A DNA stretch of 64,000 bases from assembly GCA_907163375.1 (NCBI GenBank), contig CAJQUW010001733.1, positions 310,001-374,000 of the forward strand. Reading direction: 5' to 3'. The notes under the pieces are model-generated. The model searched no databases. It had not been told where the DNA came from and saw nothing but the letters and a program-made list of their open reading frames with translations. Source of the stretch: Prostheceraeus crozeri. Lineage: Eukaryota > Platyhelminthes > Polycladida > Euryleptidae. The translations under genes and the position numbers were made by a program. This document shows, piece after piece, positions 32,101-42,000 of this stretch. How positions within the stretch are numbered: the stretch's first letter is position 1; each line of letters opens with the position of its first letter.

Positions 32101-33310
32101 TATGTACGACGTTAGTAGCAATCTATAACACGCATACCTCCGATGAGGATAAATTGGTTTCTGCTCACAATTTGTCTTGTCAATGATGGCGAGAGTCAAG
32201 ATGTCAAACTTTTAATTTAATTTTTTTTTATTTGTAATTAATTTCGGACAGATGACGGTCAATGCATATTGACCGAGACAAATTATAAAGAAAATTATAG
32301 TTTGACATCAGAACTCTTGGTAGTGACAAAATGAAATTGATTTGATGCGCCTATGAGCGAGACTCAGCAATTGGTTTCGCTAACTCACAGCGGGACCAAT
32401 TTTAAATTTAAATTTCTCAAAAACAACTGCGAATTTGTGAAATCTGATGCCAGATGCGTGATGAGGAGGCTGGAAATGATAAAGTAGAAGTTATCTCGAG
32501 TAGTCTGTAATAAAAAATGGTTCCGCTGAGTGGTTCGCCAACTTCACACACGTACAGTTTCATCACAAAGTGTGATTTAATTCTTGTGCAATATATCACA
32601 TTAGCTGTGTTATGGATATTATGGACGAGCATGAGATGGCACCATAATGCAATGAAAGTCCAACCTCTTCATTTTGATCTCCAGTATGCGTAAATGACAC
32701 TTATTAATCATTCGCATCCTAATTACTATAAATTAATTGTTGCTGAAATATTCATGAAATAAACAAATTTATCCATTTGTATATTATTAATAACAAAGCA
32801 GTTAGGACACGTAATTCATAAACAATTTACAAAAGCCCAAGTGGATCTTTGGCTTGTGTTAACCTTCGGTTACTATATCCGTCCATGGAGGGAACAGTTT
32901 CACTTTATCCTGATCAAACAATGCACATTGACTCAGTTTATCTCTCTTTAACGTCCTCTAAATTACTTCATTGATTTAGCGCATCTTCTGTGATTTGTCT
33001 GTTTCTTGGTTTTCATGTCTTAAGATGTCTTCTATCATTTTGTACCTGCTAATACATATTTCTAAAAGTAGTTCTGTGAGCAGAATACGCGGAACATAGC
33101 AAGCACTGAGCAAAGTAAAGAAATATTCATTTTATTCACATAATTGTCTTGAAAACATGTATTTAAACCCTTTCGTTTGCTTGCAGAGGATGTCTCCCAT
33201 TTTTGGCAAGTGAAAAGAAGGAAGAAAATCAAAAACCGAGATTACAGCGACGAGGCAACTGGAGAGCAAGATACGTGTGTTTAGACTGTAGGCCAGCGAC
33301 GAATAAATGA
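11525..33310 (+). CDS. PHF7/G2E3-like PHD-RING protein, five exons
   Basis: Nuclear E3-ubiquitin-ligase-type protein of the PHF7/G2E3 family; PHF7 reads and modifies histones in the germ line, and G2E3 carries an added HECT domain. Spliced exons (11525?-11741, 12214-12311, 17461-17802, 30099-30490, 33187-33310) join in phase with GT/AG borders. Numbering from the ATG at 11717 (326 residues): an extended PHD finger begins at C12-x2-C15 with HFNC at 37-40, then LSCYHC, GASVGC, FHFPC and CAVH. A RING-like middle domain runs AVCLED...GECC, WIHLDC, CKCPLC. A last PHD-like domain has CHCPRG, LLCHFCGSSAVHRGC and YVCLDC. The block LPDKDANWELEPNAFQDLY is a family signature. There is no HECT domain: the stop falls right after the last finger, so it is PHF7-like in layout. 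The start is ambiguous (11525, 11651 or 11717). One 12.3-kb intron holds nested transposons. Confidence 0.87.
12214..12311 (+). CDS. PHF7-like exon 2 (first half of extended PHD)
   Basis: The acceptor is TTTTCCAG and the donor ATG|GTGAGT. It encodes RACILCNSGEDKEQFYGKFY and ends in YAHFNCM, the C-x2-C ... H-x2-C half of the ePHD finger. Confidence 0.88.
12380..12562 (-). mobile_element. tRNA-derived SINE, copy 1
   Basis: On the - strand: box A-like CATAGCACAGTGACTAAGTG and box B-like GGTCCAGAGGTCGAGCCCC. The body (CATTGGAAGTCTG, later CCAAGCCCC) matches the copy at 44880-45080. Lies in intron 2 of the PHF7-like gene. Confidence 0.8.
12563..14226. other. Intronic DNA, nothing recognised
   Basis: Part of intron 2 of the PHF7-like gene. 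The open frame at 13723-13983 has no motif. Confidence 0.4.
14230..16060. repeat. ~195-bp satellite, eight units
   Basis: The word GATGGAATCATCTTCATGAA occurs at 14439, 14636, 14831, 15026, 15221, 15414, 15607 and 15882, giving spacings of 197, 195, 195, 195, 193, 193 and 275. Middle units are nearly identical, so the array was homogenised recently. The last spacing is longer because a ~40-bp sub-unit (CCCTCTGACTATCAGCGGGT and GTGATGATAAGTGA) is amplified between about 15723 and 15810. The array sits in intron 2 of the PHF7-like gene. Confidence 0.95.
16061..17460. other. Intronic DNA with a diverged ~100-bp duplication
   Basis: At 16458-16620, ATTCTACTAGTTA...ACTC.CAAAAGG occurs twice in tandem. 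Otherwise no gene or repeat is supported; overlapping open frames near 16217-17207 lack motifs. Confidence 0.45.
17461..17802 (+). CDS. PHF7-like exon 3 (ePHD core and RING start)
   Basis: The acceptor is CACTTTCAG and the donor GAT|GTGAGT, phase 0 on both sides. It encodes LFSSGLNQ, an acidic insert, KLSCYHCHLRGASVGC, GFHFPCAVKAGATLQ, FSTYCAVHKP and CAVCLED. Confidence 0.93.
18108..18293. mobile_element. Foldback MITE
   Basis: A near-perfect ~186-bp palindrome: ATTTTTAGAGATTGGAAAGA at the left, its complement at the right, arms of about 75 bp. TCTAGACTAAA occurs at 18070-18080 and again at 18293-18303 and may mark a larger insertion with an 11-bp duplication. Confidence 0.8.
18330..18380. 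repeat. Short palindrome containing TGACGTCA and GTGACTCGAGTCAC
   Basis: ATCGAATGACGT at 18331 is inverted as ACGTCATTCGAAT at 18367, around the perfect 14-bp palindrome GTGACTCGAGTCAC. TGACGTCA is a CRE-type site, but whether it acts here is unknown. Confidence 0.6.
18381..19329. other. Intronic DNA, nothing recognised
   Basis: Part of the 12.3-kb intron 3 of the PHF7-like gene. No gene or repeat supported. Confidence 0.35.
19590..20348. repeat. 45-bp minisatellite, left part
   Basis: Two alternating variants of a ~45-bp unit: (a) TTGTAAATTCCCTCATTAAC with GTCGTGTGGAATGGTGGACT, (b) CCGTAAACTCCTTTATTAAC with GTCGTATGGTATGGGGAACT. Because 45 is a multiple of three, long spurious frames (REFTTQSPPFHTTL repeats on the - strand) arise. 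The array is cut at 20348 by a hAT element and resumes at 26209. Confidence 0.92.
20600..21730 (+). pseudogene. hAT transposase remnant (DUF659 and C-terminal dimerisation parts)
   Basis: The first frame reads ITGFVSDSEAKMIIVREKLS, then GLMVVGCAAHALNNVEK and NETGWMSQRSTLETFIHNYP, which follow the D-N-A-x-M / GC-A-H-x-L-N / R-W-x-S landmarks of hAT DDE transposases. After further frame changes, PPSSAGIERIFSCAGTRT and then LRNRLHVNKVGRLVQV give the C-terminal hAT dimerisation domain, ending EHFNVEEDSF before TGA (about 21729). At least three frame breaks separate the parts, and the N-terminal BED finger is not recognisable. It is therefore not functional. Confidence 0.85.
21739..23178. repeat. 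1.44-kb almost pure A tract
   Basis: More than about four fifths of the bases are A, broken by scattered single C, T or G with no period. It begins 10 bases after the hAT transposase stop. No biological process I know leaves such a tract; a long-read or assembly artefact grown from a real short poly(A) is the most likely source. All open frames in it (poly-Lys / poly-Phe) are meaningless. Confidence 0.9.
23179..25490. repeat. 2.3-kb almost pure C tract (A as main minor base)
   Basis: Changes abruptly from A-rich at 23178. Mostly C with A as the commonest other base. A short island of normal-looking sequence (around 24118-24152, ACGAGTGACATTTGTGATAA) interrupts it. It ends sharply at ...CCCCTCTAGCCACAAAG, where ordinary hAT 3' sequence resumes. 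Probably the same artefact as the A tract. Confidence 0.9.
26209..26540. repeat. 45-bp minisatellite, right part
   Basis: Continuation of the array at 19590-20348 after the hAT insertion, with the same two unit types, starting with the second copy of ACTCTGAG. Confidence 0.92.
26887..27052. mobile_element. Foldback MITE
   Basis: GGAGAACAAAATAGAG at the left pairs with CTCTATTTTGTTCTCC at the right. Inner parts (ATAACGAAAAATATAA; AATGAAATGT) also pair, giving arms of ~75 bp. The right arm holds an extra CT run. It sits inside the outer hAT-type ends. Confidence 0.8.
27459..28040. other. Intronic DNA, nothing recognised
   Basis: Part of intron 3 of the PHF7-like gene. The rightmost part may still be 3' sequence of the adjacent Penelope-type fragment. 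Confidence 0.35.
28041..28640 (-). mobile_element. Penelope-like element RT fragment (fossil)
   Basis: The - strand frame reads FQFNDIYHEIEGVGMGSTND, then VDDVFGIVKDEEGCRK, the [FY]-x-Q-x-x-G-x-x-M-G-S and Y-V-D-D blocks of Penelope-like reverse transcriptases. Downstream pieces include KFLDVMI and AIRALIMRAKRLC. The copy is old, truncated at both ends and broken in several places. Confidence 0.75.
28655..30080 (-). mobile_element. 5'-truncated LINE, RT and tail
   Basis: Reading down the - strand: SPIILANPIFHLMFQSIRQR, then LRPISLPSVPAKLLEW, GENQFGVRNNSSTTHAVVAA, LSFDLSKAYDKVNHH and LKYVDDICIISG. Next come RSLLEYACPVFIGISGEDLLHLERLQKRC in a later frame and a (TCTC)n-type 3' tail at 28655-28665. 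Blocks A (DLSKAYD) and C (YVDD) of the RT are visible, while block B (SGVPQG) is damaged to SGCRNA. Several frame changes. The 5' truncation point lies only ~20 bp before exon 4 of the PHF7-like gene, so it has inserted almost into the branch-point region. Confidence 0.85.
30099..30490 (+). CDS. PHF7-like exon 4 (RING-like core)
   Basis: The acceptor is TTGCCTTGCAG and the donor CACAG|GTAAGC. It encodes HGECCMSSWIHLDCAKAYAV, YYCKCPLCNDKNIFQ, DKDANWELEPNAFQDLYS and CTAKPCHCPRG up to LLCHFCGSSAVH. The upstream border touches a 5'-truncated LINE inserted on the other strand only ~15-20 bp away. Confidence 0.95.
30491..31149. other. Intron 4 DNA, nothing firm
   Basis: Start of intron 4 of the PHF7-like gene. 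Parts may belong to the retroelement fragment that follows. Confidence 0.35.
31150..31860 (-). mobile_element. Retroelement-type ORF fragment, family with Cys/His C-terminal region (fossil)
   Basis: The - strand reads RTTPTLTTSLIPA, then LGEIERDLLALQVREGGLDI, and further down RCVCGKAFSPAHALS with GGF. The order 'E-R-x-L-L-A-L-P-x-R-x-G-G-L-x-I ... C-x-C-G-K-x-F-x-x-x-H-A-L' belongs to a widespread, poorly named RT-associated protein of invertebrate genomes. The exact retroelement class is not certain. Broken in several places. A second copy is at 45545-46200. Confidence 0.6.
31861..32369. other. Intron 4 DNA, nothing recognised
   Basis: No gene, RNA or repeat supported. Confidence 0.35.
32370..32550 (-). 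repeat. Dispersed MITE-like repeat, copy 2
   Basis: In reverse orientation it matches the copy at 10430-10625: GTGTGAAGTTGGCGAACCA, AGCGGAACCATTTTTTATTA, CTTCTACTTTATCATTTC, CACAAATTCGCAGTTG. The two copies have diverged by many substitutions. Confidence 0.7.
32551..33186. other. Intron 4 DNA, nothing recognised
   Basis: Ends in the pyrimidine tract and acceptor CTTGCAG of exon 5 of the PHF7-like gene. Confidence 0.4.
33187..33310 (+). CDS. PHF7-like exon 5 (last finger and stop)
   Basis: The acceptor is TTGCTTGCAG. It completes the split Arg codon, then GCLPFLASEKKEEN, a basic stretch and ARYVCLDCRPATNK before TGA at 33308. G2E3 would continue into a HECT domain here; this gene stops. Confidence 0.92.
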
Positions 33311-33469
33311 ACATTTTCTCTTTAAATATTTCAATGATTTATTTTTGATTTATATTTTTCTATTGTCAATGTCAGAAGAGACAGCTGTATTGTAAGAAGA
33401 GTTTTCTATGGAAGTCGGTCTTTGTTTTGAGGGTTGTAAGTGTTGAAACTGTTCAGTACCTATCATTGC

Positions 33470-33475
33470 AATAAA
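33470..33475 (+). terminator. Poly(A) signal AATAAA of the PHF7-like gene
   Basis: AATAAA lies 160 bp after the stop codon on the same strand, a plausible 3' end of about 33490. Confidence 0.6.
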
Positions 33476-33490
33476 GATTAATTCAGTAAC

Positions 33491-34108
33491 ATTTTGTTGG
33501 GAAATTATTTCCGTTATCAAGAATTCGTGTGTCCGTTCTAGTCGTACACGAAAGCAGCTGTGAGTGAAGTAAGAGTAGGCCTAGTGAACATGTAGCTGTA
33601 GCAAACACTCGACATAGCCGGAGAAATAGGTTTCGACGTTCTTAACATGCAGTATCTGCATCGCATTCAAATTAGATTTGAAAGCTCATCTTCGCTATCA
33701 AGGGAATGTTACTTTGGATATTCGACTGCAAATAATAAGTTCTCAACTTTGCTTCATAGCTGATTCTGTTAGTCAATGCGTGGTCGTACAAGTAGCGACT
33801 GATTCATCGCTACTGGCACTACCCAATCGCGTTGAAGGTCGATTTTTCTATTCGAAAATTTCTGTGAGAGACAGTTTTCCACATCGCAGTGCTGCAACCC
33901 CTCCAGAGCATGTTTAGTAATAGAGATCCACCTCATATCCGAACTTCATTAATTTGCCTTGTTTTGAAAACGCGATTACATCTGAAGACACATTGCCGTA
34001 TTAAGGATGTTGCACATGCAATTCAGCGTCTCACAAAATATAATTCATCGCAAGGCAACTATACTGTGATTTCCGGTCAATGCACGATGAAGATCTCAGC
34101 TATAACTA
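33491..34108. other. Intergenic DNA between the convergent genes
   Basis: No coding motif in the open frames at 33678-34161. Confidence 0.35.
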
Positions 34109-34467
34109 CACTAGGTGGCATGCCACGCTCCATTACGCGTAACATCCGTGGTAATGCGTGACATAACTGCAACATACCTATGTCGACAGTTCTGTTATAT
34201 AGACTTCGCATCATGTGTCTATATGTAGCTATGCAGAGGCTTAAGATAGTACCTAAATTTCATGCTCAGGGCAGACAGAGAATGCTAAGCGACAACCGTG
34301 CACGACGCGTAGATATTGAATGCTCGCCCGTTTGTATTCATAAACATTCCCCATGTTTTGACAGCATCAGATCACGTCTGCTGACTCTTAGTGCAGCGCG
34401 TAGAAGTATACACTGCCCTTGACTACTTGGGATGCTCCGTAATTACGCGTGACAATTTCACCTAGTG
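34109..34467. mobile_element. Tc1/mariner-type MITE, TA duplication
   Basis: Ends CACTAGGTG and CACCTAGTG inverted, flanked by TA (34107-34108, 34468-34469). ATTACGCGT and CACGC words recur near both ends. 359 bp, no transposase. Confidence 0.65.
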
Positions 34468-34555
34468 TATTCTTACCACTTACGACAATTTCTGGCCAAT
34501 CAGATCACCACACCACTCGCTGAACTCAAGATACCGAATTCTGCATCAACCAGAC

Positions 34556-35326
34556 CCCTGTGGGAACGAATCTTGCGAAAAACTGGCGAATGTCAGCTGC
34601 AGAATATCATGCTAAAGTTCAGTCATATTTGCGGGATATTCGCTGGCGAAGTTCGCCGGCGACAATATTCGCGCTCTATATGTCACCTTTTACTTTCTCT
34701 CTTATTTTCTTTAGTAATCCGCCTCTACAGCCGAGGCTCTATTCTCTCCCTCACCTCCTCACTATCCCCCACATATGGCTAATCTATCTAAGAAATAAGC
34801 GCAGACTATCATTCTTTGATTATGATAAGAATATAGAGAATTCGCATATATCAATTTTCATAACATCTCTTGACATTCAATAATTTACAACAATGACAAA
34901 TATTTGAATAATATCATAGTATTTACTGCGACATTTATGGAAGATAAATACTATTTTTAGTTTAAGCCTTCGTGAATTAAAAATGATCCCTTTTTATCAG
35001 ATCAGACTGAGAATACAATACATTTTCATGTGAAGGTAATATACGAACATTACTACTTACCACTAATTAGTTGCTACAATATCCACGATTTCGCCGGTTG
35101 GCGAAAAATCAGCTCGCATTAGTAAACAAATATCTACCAACTAATTATAGCAACTTTTTCGCCACCTGTCGTTTTTTAATTTTACACATGTTTTTGGATA
35201 AATGATGACCATTTTCACATACGGAGATAGTTTTTACACGAAAATGAACCTTTAAAAAAAATTATCCACAAAATCGCTACCTCGCCAGATAATCTGTTGA
35301 TATTAGCAAGATGCGTTCCCACAGGG
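34556..35326. mobile_element. Non-autonomous DNA transposon, 21-bp TIRs
   Basis: Left end CCCTGTGGGAACGAATCTTG and right end CAAGATGCGTTCCCACAGGG are inverted with one mismatch. GGCGAA/TTCGCC words are repeated inside both halves (34582, 34641-34660, 35090-35165). 771 bp with no coding match. Flanks show no convincing duplication. hAT-like is possible from the repeated subterminal word. Confidence 0.7.
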
Positions 35327-35817
35327 ACTAGAGCGATAAATTTTGTGAACATCGAATTAGACATCTTAATTAATTGACCTGTCCATATCCTCAATAATCT
35401 TTGAACACTGACATCGGTGTAGGTCTACGCCATAATTATCTGATATTTTACCGCGGCTCCAATTCCGTTGTTCATCGTGCCTTCATCTGTGCATGGTTGA
35501 TATTCCCCATAATGACGAATCTTAGCATATTCATAGAACGGATGGGCTCCTGTTGCTCAGGTTTGTCTAGTTATCCAAATAGAACATATGTCCAGCAGAA
35601 GTGCTTCATCAATTCCGGTGAGCAACGGACTTCAAAATGGTTGATCAGAATGCACAAATTTCCACGTCATTTTAGTCTGTCTCTGTAAAGCTATGTGCGC
35701 TCTACACGCCTATCACTGACTTCTACTGCGGAAAGTTCCCTCTAAACCATCCAAATCGACAAGAGTATTAAAAAAGTGACGCATATTTGAACAAATATTT
35801 ATAATACAACAAAGTTC
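35327..35817. other. SYMPK: 3' flank of symplekin
   Basis: Contains the symplekin 3' UTR on the - strand. A canonical AATAAA was not found close to the stop. Confidence 0.4.
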
Positions 35818-36003
35818 TTATTGTTCTTCATGCTCCTCTTCTTGTAACGGCGTTCGTGGCTCATCCATCAAAGGAGACTCGAGGCCGGAAGGTGGGGGAC
35901 CTTGTTGGGCAGAAGCAGCTGCAGGTGCCATAAAAGACAGCTTCTGTCGATCTTGCTCTAATCGCTGTCGCAGTTGCCTTCTCTTCTCTTCTTCTTGTCG
36001 CTC
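35818..36003 (-). CDS. SYMPK: Symplekin last exon
   Basis: The acceptor is TTCGACAG, phase 0. It encodes [20 protein letters not shown] (coiled coil), an Ala/Pro-rich part and [18 protein letters not shown] before TAA. Homology of this low-complexity tail is weaker, but phase, composition and position fit. Confidence 0.82.
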   Translation of the reverse strand, partial: ERQEEEKRRQLRQRLEQDRQKLSFMAPAAASAQQGPPPSGLESPLMDEPRTPLQEEEHEEQ

Positions 36004-39000
36004 CTGTCGAAGAAAAACAAAGTTGAAAAATTCATCCCTGAAAAATCAGGAGGGAATTCCACATTCAAAGTTCATTGATTTAGATCATATTCCTCCAATA
36101 GTCGAAAATCAACAATTGAATGCTTTGATTGATCAAGCTAACTTTAAATAGGAGGCATTTGCTTCACAACCTTCCCAACGACAATCGAATACACAGTATG
36201 AAAACATATGCCAACATCAGACTTGTTATAATTGAAATAACTATTACTGTGATAAGTAATTGCAATCAGTTACATTTTCTGATGTGTAATTTGTAATTGC
36301 AATCATACCATGCAGTTAAAAAGTAATTGCAAATACGAGTACTTTGAAGTCAGTAGTGTTAAATTTTTATTCAACATGCAGTAGAAATTACTTTATTCTC
36401 CTCGCCGATAATGCGTTACAACAACTACTCATAATGCGACATCAGTAGCGTGCGGTCAATAGATGCGATGCATGCCTTGCTAAAAATCTACAAGTTAGCC
36501 ATTTTTATCTTTCCTATGACTGATAATAATGTGGTCTCTGAATCTCGCATAAAATCCAATGGAAAGCCATTTCATTTAGAGAAATCACAGCTTCAACATC
36601 GCTCTGTGTCTTTTACGAGTGAGACATCGCCGCAGTCACTGGTGCTATCTATTTGTCTATTTGCATTGACTAACTGGCAGTGCACGTCGCCTTCGAACGA
36701 GGTTCCTATACTAAAGGCCAAAGACAGTGGAAGATGTAAAGACTGTAAACTCGTAGAAAATTTGGAAACGGTATATATCTATGATGAGTACAAAAATATC
36801 CATGGTAGCTCCTATCTTCTAATGTATTAAAATTATTCGATATCTTCGTTGAGGACAAATAAGTTGTTTCCAAAAGCTTAAGGAGAGTTTTCAGTCTTTG
36901 AATATTACATAGTCTTTGCTAAAGGCTGGCCAAATGAAATGCTGATTGCTTTCGGCAAAGTCATCGAATTGCTCACTTCAGGGAAAATTATTGTGATAGA
37001 CCAGACCTCATCAAATTGACAACTTGTGTGCACCGCACGCCACTGTACGACATTGTGGTACTACACTGATATGTGTACCAGGGGTACAACTAGCGGTATG
37101 TTTTTTAAGATATTAAGACGAAGCTTACTGTCAAAATCTAAATTAAGAACCGGCAGTTATCTTAAGTAATTGAAATATAATTCAAGGAAAGCGCAGTAAT
37201 TTGTAACTGTAATCAATTACATGTCATGAGTAATTGAGACAAGTCTGCCTAATAATTCAAAGCATGATGCCGAAGTATACTCTGAAACTGAAGGCTAGCC
37301 TAATTTAAGCCATCAATTTTGACTCTTTCCGAATTTTTTTTTTTTTTTGGTTTTCTAGATCATAAAAAACGAGATTACTTTTCGATTTCTTAGAAATAGC
37401 AGGTGATGATTAACAGAGCGATAATAAACCACTGTCGATAACTAATTATTTAGAAATTCGATGAAGTGATCAAAGCATTTGACTGGAAGCGCTGACACTC
37501 AACTGTTCCATCATTATTGGCACGGCTGAGACAAACAGCATATACTAAACCATGGCATACCGAAATTGGAACATCAGCATGATAACATGCAACTTGCTTT
37601 GAAAATGCAAAAAGCATGATGAATTGATTTGAAAAATCGCCAAAATGCATGATAAAAGCATGACTTTCGAAAAAAGATATGACGGCTGCGACCCCTGATT
37701 TCATGAAGAATGCATCTCATGTATATGCTGCTTTTACATGAAATTAGGCGTGAATGAAAGGCTTTTCTCTACGTTCCGAACGTAACAGGATGATTGTACA
37801 ATTTCTACGAATCACATCTGAGACAAAGATTACATCAGTACGTTTTGTTAGATCAGAACTTTTGGTTCAGTTAGGCCTATCGCGATCATAGGGGCGTACC
37901 GTAAATTCAGTGCTGGAATCAATAGATTGAACATTTTAGAAGAAAAAAACTAGCATTGCACACTACTCTGCCTAAGTGGGTGGCTTCGAAGTGCAGATTA
38001 CTGCACTGTTTCTCTCCTACTTATAACGAGTAATAGGGCCTATTATCGAACGTTTGCCCATGTTGATCCTAGTAATGAAAAAGTGCATATTTTGTGACAT
38101 AGAACGATGAAACACATTGAAAGATATCTTTTGAAGTAATATAGAACGGTAATCATGGACATCTATAGCTGTACATGCGTGTGATGATATATCTAGATCC
38201 ATTTCTGCGCTACTGAAATTAACATAGACATAACAGAGGGGCCAAAATCATGGACATAACAATACCATAGAAAGTCCTAGAATTGAAATTGCATGAAAAT
38301 TATGGCAAACGCCGTGGGAACTTAGTTGGGGCAAAAAGCAAATTGTGCAAGCTAGTTTCCATATTTTCTGATTGGCATTTATATTTATCAAGCCAATTTG
38401 TGATTTAGATTGTTGCCCCTTGTCAAAAGATCACGTAAACAAAAGCAATAATGAATTTACAAAATACTGCGCCGACAGGATGACAAAGAAGGAAATCCTT
38501 TAAAACGGTCTGTACGTTCATCATTTTGAAATATCGCTCCTATAATCAGACACATATGCAACTTGTAATGTCGATTTACAGAACATGCATTACTCCAGCT
38601 TGAAATCAGAGGCCAAGAAATCTTAGAGTATTCATTTTACTTTGTAGGATTCCCTTGTTCATTACATTTGAACAATTTTCAAAATCTTAGCATGCTTTCG
38701 AATATCAGCTTCCAAAATATCATCACATTATATCACATAAGTCATTCAGTGATTAATGGAAAAGTTCCAGCGACATGTAAAGAAACTTTCAATGTTTCAA
38801 TTCCAGAAAAGCGCCAGGTTTCTTAACCGCTCGACGGAGAAATGATCCAATAATTAGAATTTTTGTCTGTTAATTCTTTAGATGCTCTTCCAACCAGTAC
38901 ACCGACGACTTTCAATTATGACTTTGTGAACCAAATTTTAATTCTCATTCCAGTGTTGAAAAATTGGAAGATAGTTGTCAATGACTGCTACAAATAGACG

Positions 39001-42000
39001 AAATATATTAATCCATGGAATAGTAGGCTATTTCACATGAAACAATGCCGCCATCTCATTTAAAATTCTCTTCATGAAAATCCTGTAATTTGCTGTCAAC
39101 AACTTCCACAACCAACTTGGCAAATAGTTTGACTATGATACAATGTTTTAGATCGAATCTGATCTACAAGCCATAGATTTTTCCATGTGCCATCATTGTA
39201 CATAGGCAAGATAACAAACTTCCATTCTAGTCTACTATTATCCACTTCTATGACCACAGTGATATCTGGTAGTCCATGTGAGATCGGCAGGCAAAGACAG
39301 ATGTCGATACCTAAATCTATTAGATGACCATAGTGCGTTCGATAATAGTTATACAGCTACTCCATACATACTCCATTCAAAGATATAACACTCGACTTCG
39401 CCGCGTGCTGCATTTTGGAATGTCGTAGTTGTATAACTATAATATCATCTGTGAATGCATGATTTCACGTGGGCACATGCGTCCCTGCCATTCCATCCAT
39501 ATTAATAAAGTATCATAAGTTCATTAATTCAAGTTAAGGTCAATGTCGTGACGCAACTTCGCTACGAGCACGTAGTAGAATCTGTTGGCTGGTTGAAGGG
39601 AATGTTTAGTCAAACTATCATCCCAACACTTAGCATTTCGAAAAATTGAAGCAATTTAGTTTTTAAAGTATCAAAAGAAGAGTTGGGTAACAAATTGAAG
39701 ATCACCGGACAAAATACAGTGTATTGATGAAACATTCTACTAAACGCTGCAAGAAAAAGCGTCTGAAAGTTATAAAGTTTATACGAATACTGTTGTGATA
39801 GGTCATGCAAATGATAAAAATCAGTCCCAATCCTAATGAAATTGATAATTCATCGGTAACTAAAAGTCAACCCATCTCTTAAAGACAGTACGATTTCTCA
39901 AAAGCAATGATATTCTTGAGAGAAAATCACAGGCGAGACTTTTTCTTATTGTCTGGAAATATGGAATGGTTCGCACCGATAACAGTAATTGTGAAATCTG
40001 ACGAATAGGCATCTATAGGGGTACTTATGGGATATCTCACCCTCCCCAAGTTTTCAAATCTGTCTGAAATCTGTAAAAATGAATCAATGGTTACAAAACT
40101 TTACATGCAAGTACATTTTCTACCTACACACAAATATTCATGCACATCGGACAAGTACTTTTTGCATTAGAGACGATCACGTGAAGTGTAGAGATGTCAA
40201 CATCCTGATCTGACTTCGTCTGTTCGACGCATTACTGTTACTCGTGTGTGCATTGTTCTCTCTCCCTCTTTGTCTCATCCACGGTTATTTGAAATCTTCC
40301 CACGACCACTACCTTGCCACACCTTTTTTAAGTTAAAAATGTTAGTCTAAGAGATGCGGCCTGGTCATCATCACCTCAGGAGGTGTCGGGAAATGACTTT
40401 GTTCACCTCAACTGCTTTCTGCTCTGACGATGCGGTCAGAAGAAGTCAGATCAAGCTGCAGACATCACTGCACTTCAAGTTATCGCCATTGATTCAAAAC
40501 GTACTTGTCCGATTTGCACAAATCTTGATATGTAGGTAGAAAATACCCTCACCGACGCGTGCATAAAGTTTGGTGACGATTGATCCATTTCTACGGATTT
40601 TAGACAAATTTGAAAACGTGGGGGGGGGAGATAACCCATAAGTACCTCCACAGGCTGATTTATTGTGTACTACGATGCGCACAAGGTACACTCCCATGTT
40701 GATTCCTAAAAAAACTATGTAACACACAGATGCCCTGACAATGCACACCTCTTCACTGAACTAACAAGCAATGACTGTTAATCACTTCAGTTTCGTAGGA
40801 TCTCTTCGCAGTGCATCTTTGATTTAAATGTCATTTTTCTTTTGATTTTTCCATGAATTGTGACTAGGAATTCATAGTTCTTGTTAACCTGGGTCGTAAG
40901 TTCGGATCCTGCAAGACGCACATTTTTGCGTGGCAATCTGATTTATCGTTTATTTCATTTAATTCTATTGTTGATTGAATAACACATGATTGCATTAGCT
41001 GTAGAATTTATTTTTGTTTCCAGAATAGTCGAGTGATGTAAATGCTTTGAATATCTCTCTCTGGGTATCCTCTACAGTACTGTACAGTAGCGAGCATATT
41101 AATTGGGTCACCCACAATTTTCACCATAAACGTGCCTTTATGTTTATTTTCCTTTGATTCTTTTGAATTTCTGAACACAAAAGTCTTACAAGTCCATAAG
41201 CAATGTATATTTTGGTACACCAGCGTGTTAAAACTAGGTGTGGCCACATTTGGCTTGCAATAACGCGCTCACACGTTCAGGCATGCTCAACATCAACTTT
41301 CTACAACTCTCATCAAGTTTTTGCTTCACCTCAGTGTCACGCTGTAATACGTCGAGAAGCCGATTGATCAAGTCACTTCGACTGGCAAGGGTGTGTCGCT
41401 CCAGTTGTCGTTTGATGATGGCCCATATTGTTTCTATCGGGCTCATGTCTGGAGAACTGCTCGGCCATGGTAACACTCGAATTTGATTCTCCTCGAAGTA
41501 TTTTTTGATCACTTTGGCTGTGTGGCAGGGGGCGTTATCTTGTTGGTAAATGAAGTCATCCCCGAACCAATCACTTGCCTGAGGGACCAAACGAGTCCTT
41601 AGTACACAAAGATACTGATTAGCATTCATCGATCCATCAACAACATGTATCCGTCCCATACCTTGACTACTCATACACGCCCAGATCATCACTTTCTGTG
41701 GCTTCTTCACGCGCATGGCCATGTGGCGGCTTGAGTAAGGCTCAGGTCTCTTACGTATCCGACGCGGTTGTGCCATCTGGACTTCAATACTTGCCTCATC
41801 ACTGAAGATAACCTGAAGAAAAAGATAGGAAATTGTTAATCCACTTATTTCTTTCTTTAACGACGTAGGCCTACTCATTTTTAAGAAGAAAATACCCTCA
41901 AAAACTGATTTCTGTTAACTTAGTTAAAGATTAGACATATTTCACCGATAATTAAATGAGTAATTAAATTGAAGGATAAAAAGCTTAATGAAGATATGCA

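Noticed and set aside
36450-36830. 126-residue + strand frame inside the hAT-like element
   Set aside because: No transposase or other family motif.
39610-39810. LINE-tail-like peptide
   Set aside because: Resemblance limited to a few residues; could be chance.
41238-41486. + strand frames within 41.2-42.6 kb
   Set aside because: Shadows of the Tc1 transposase on the other strand.
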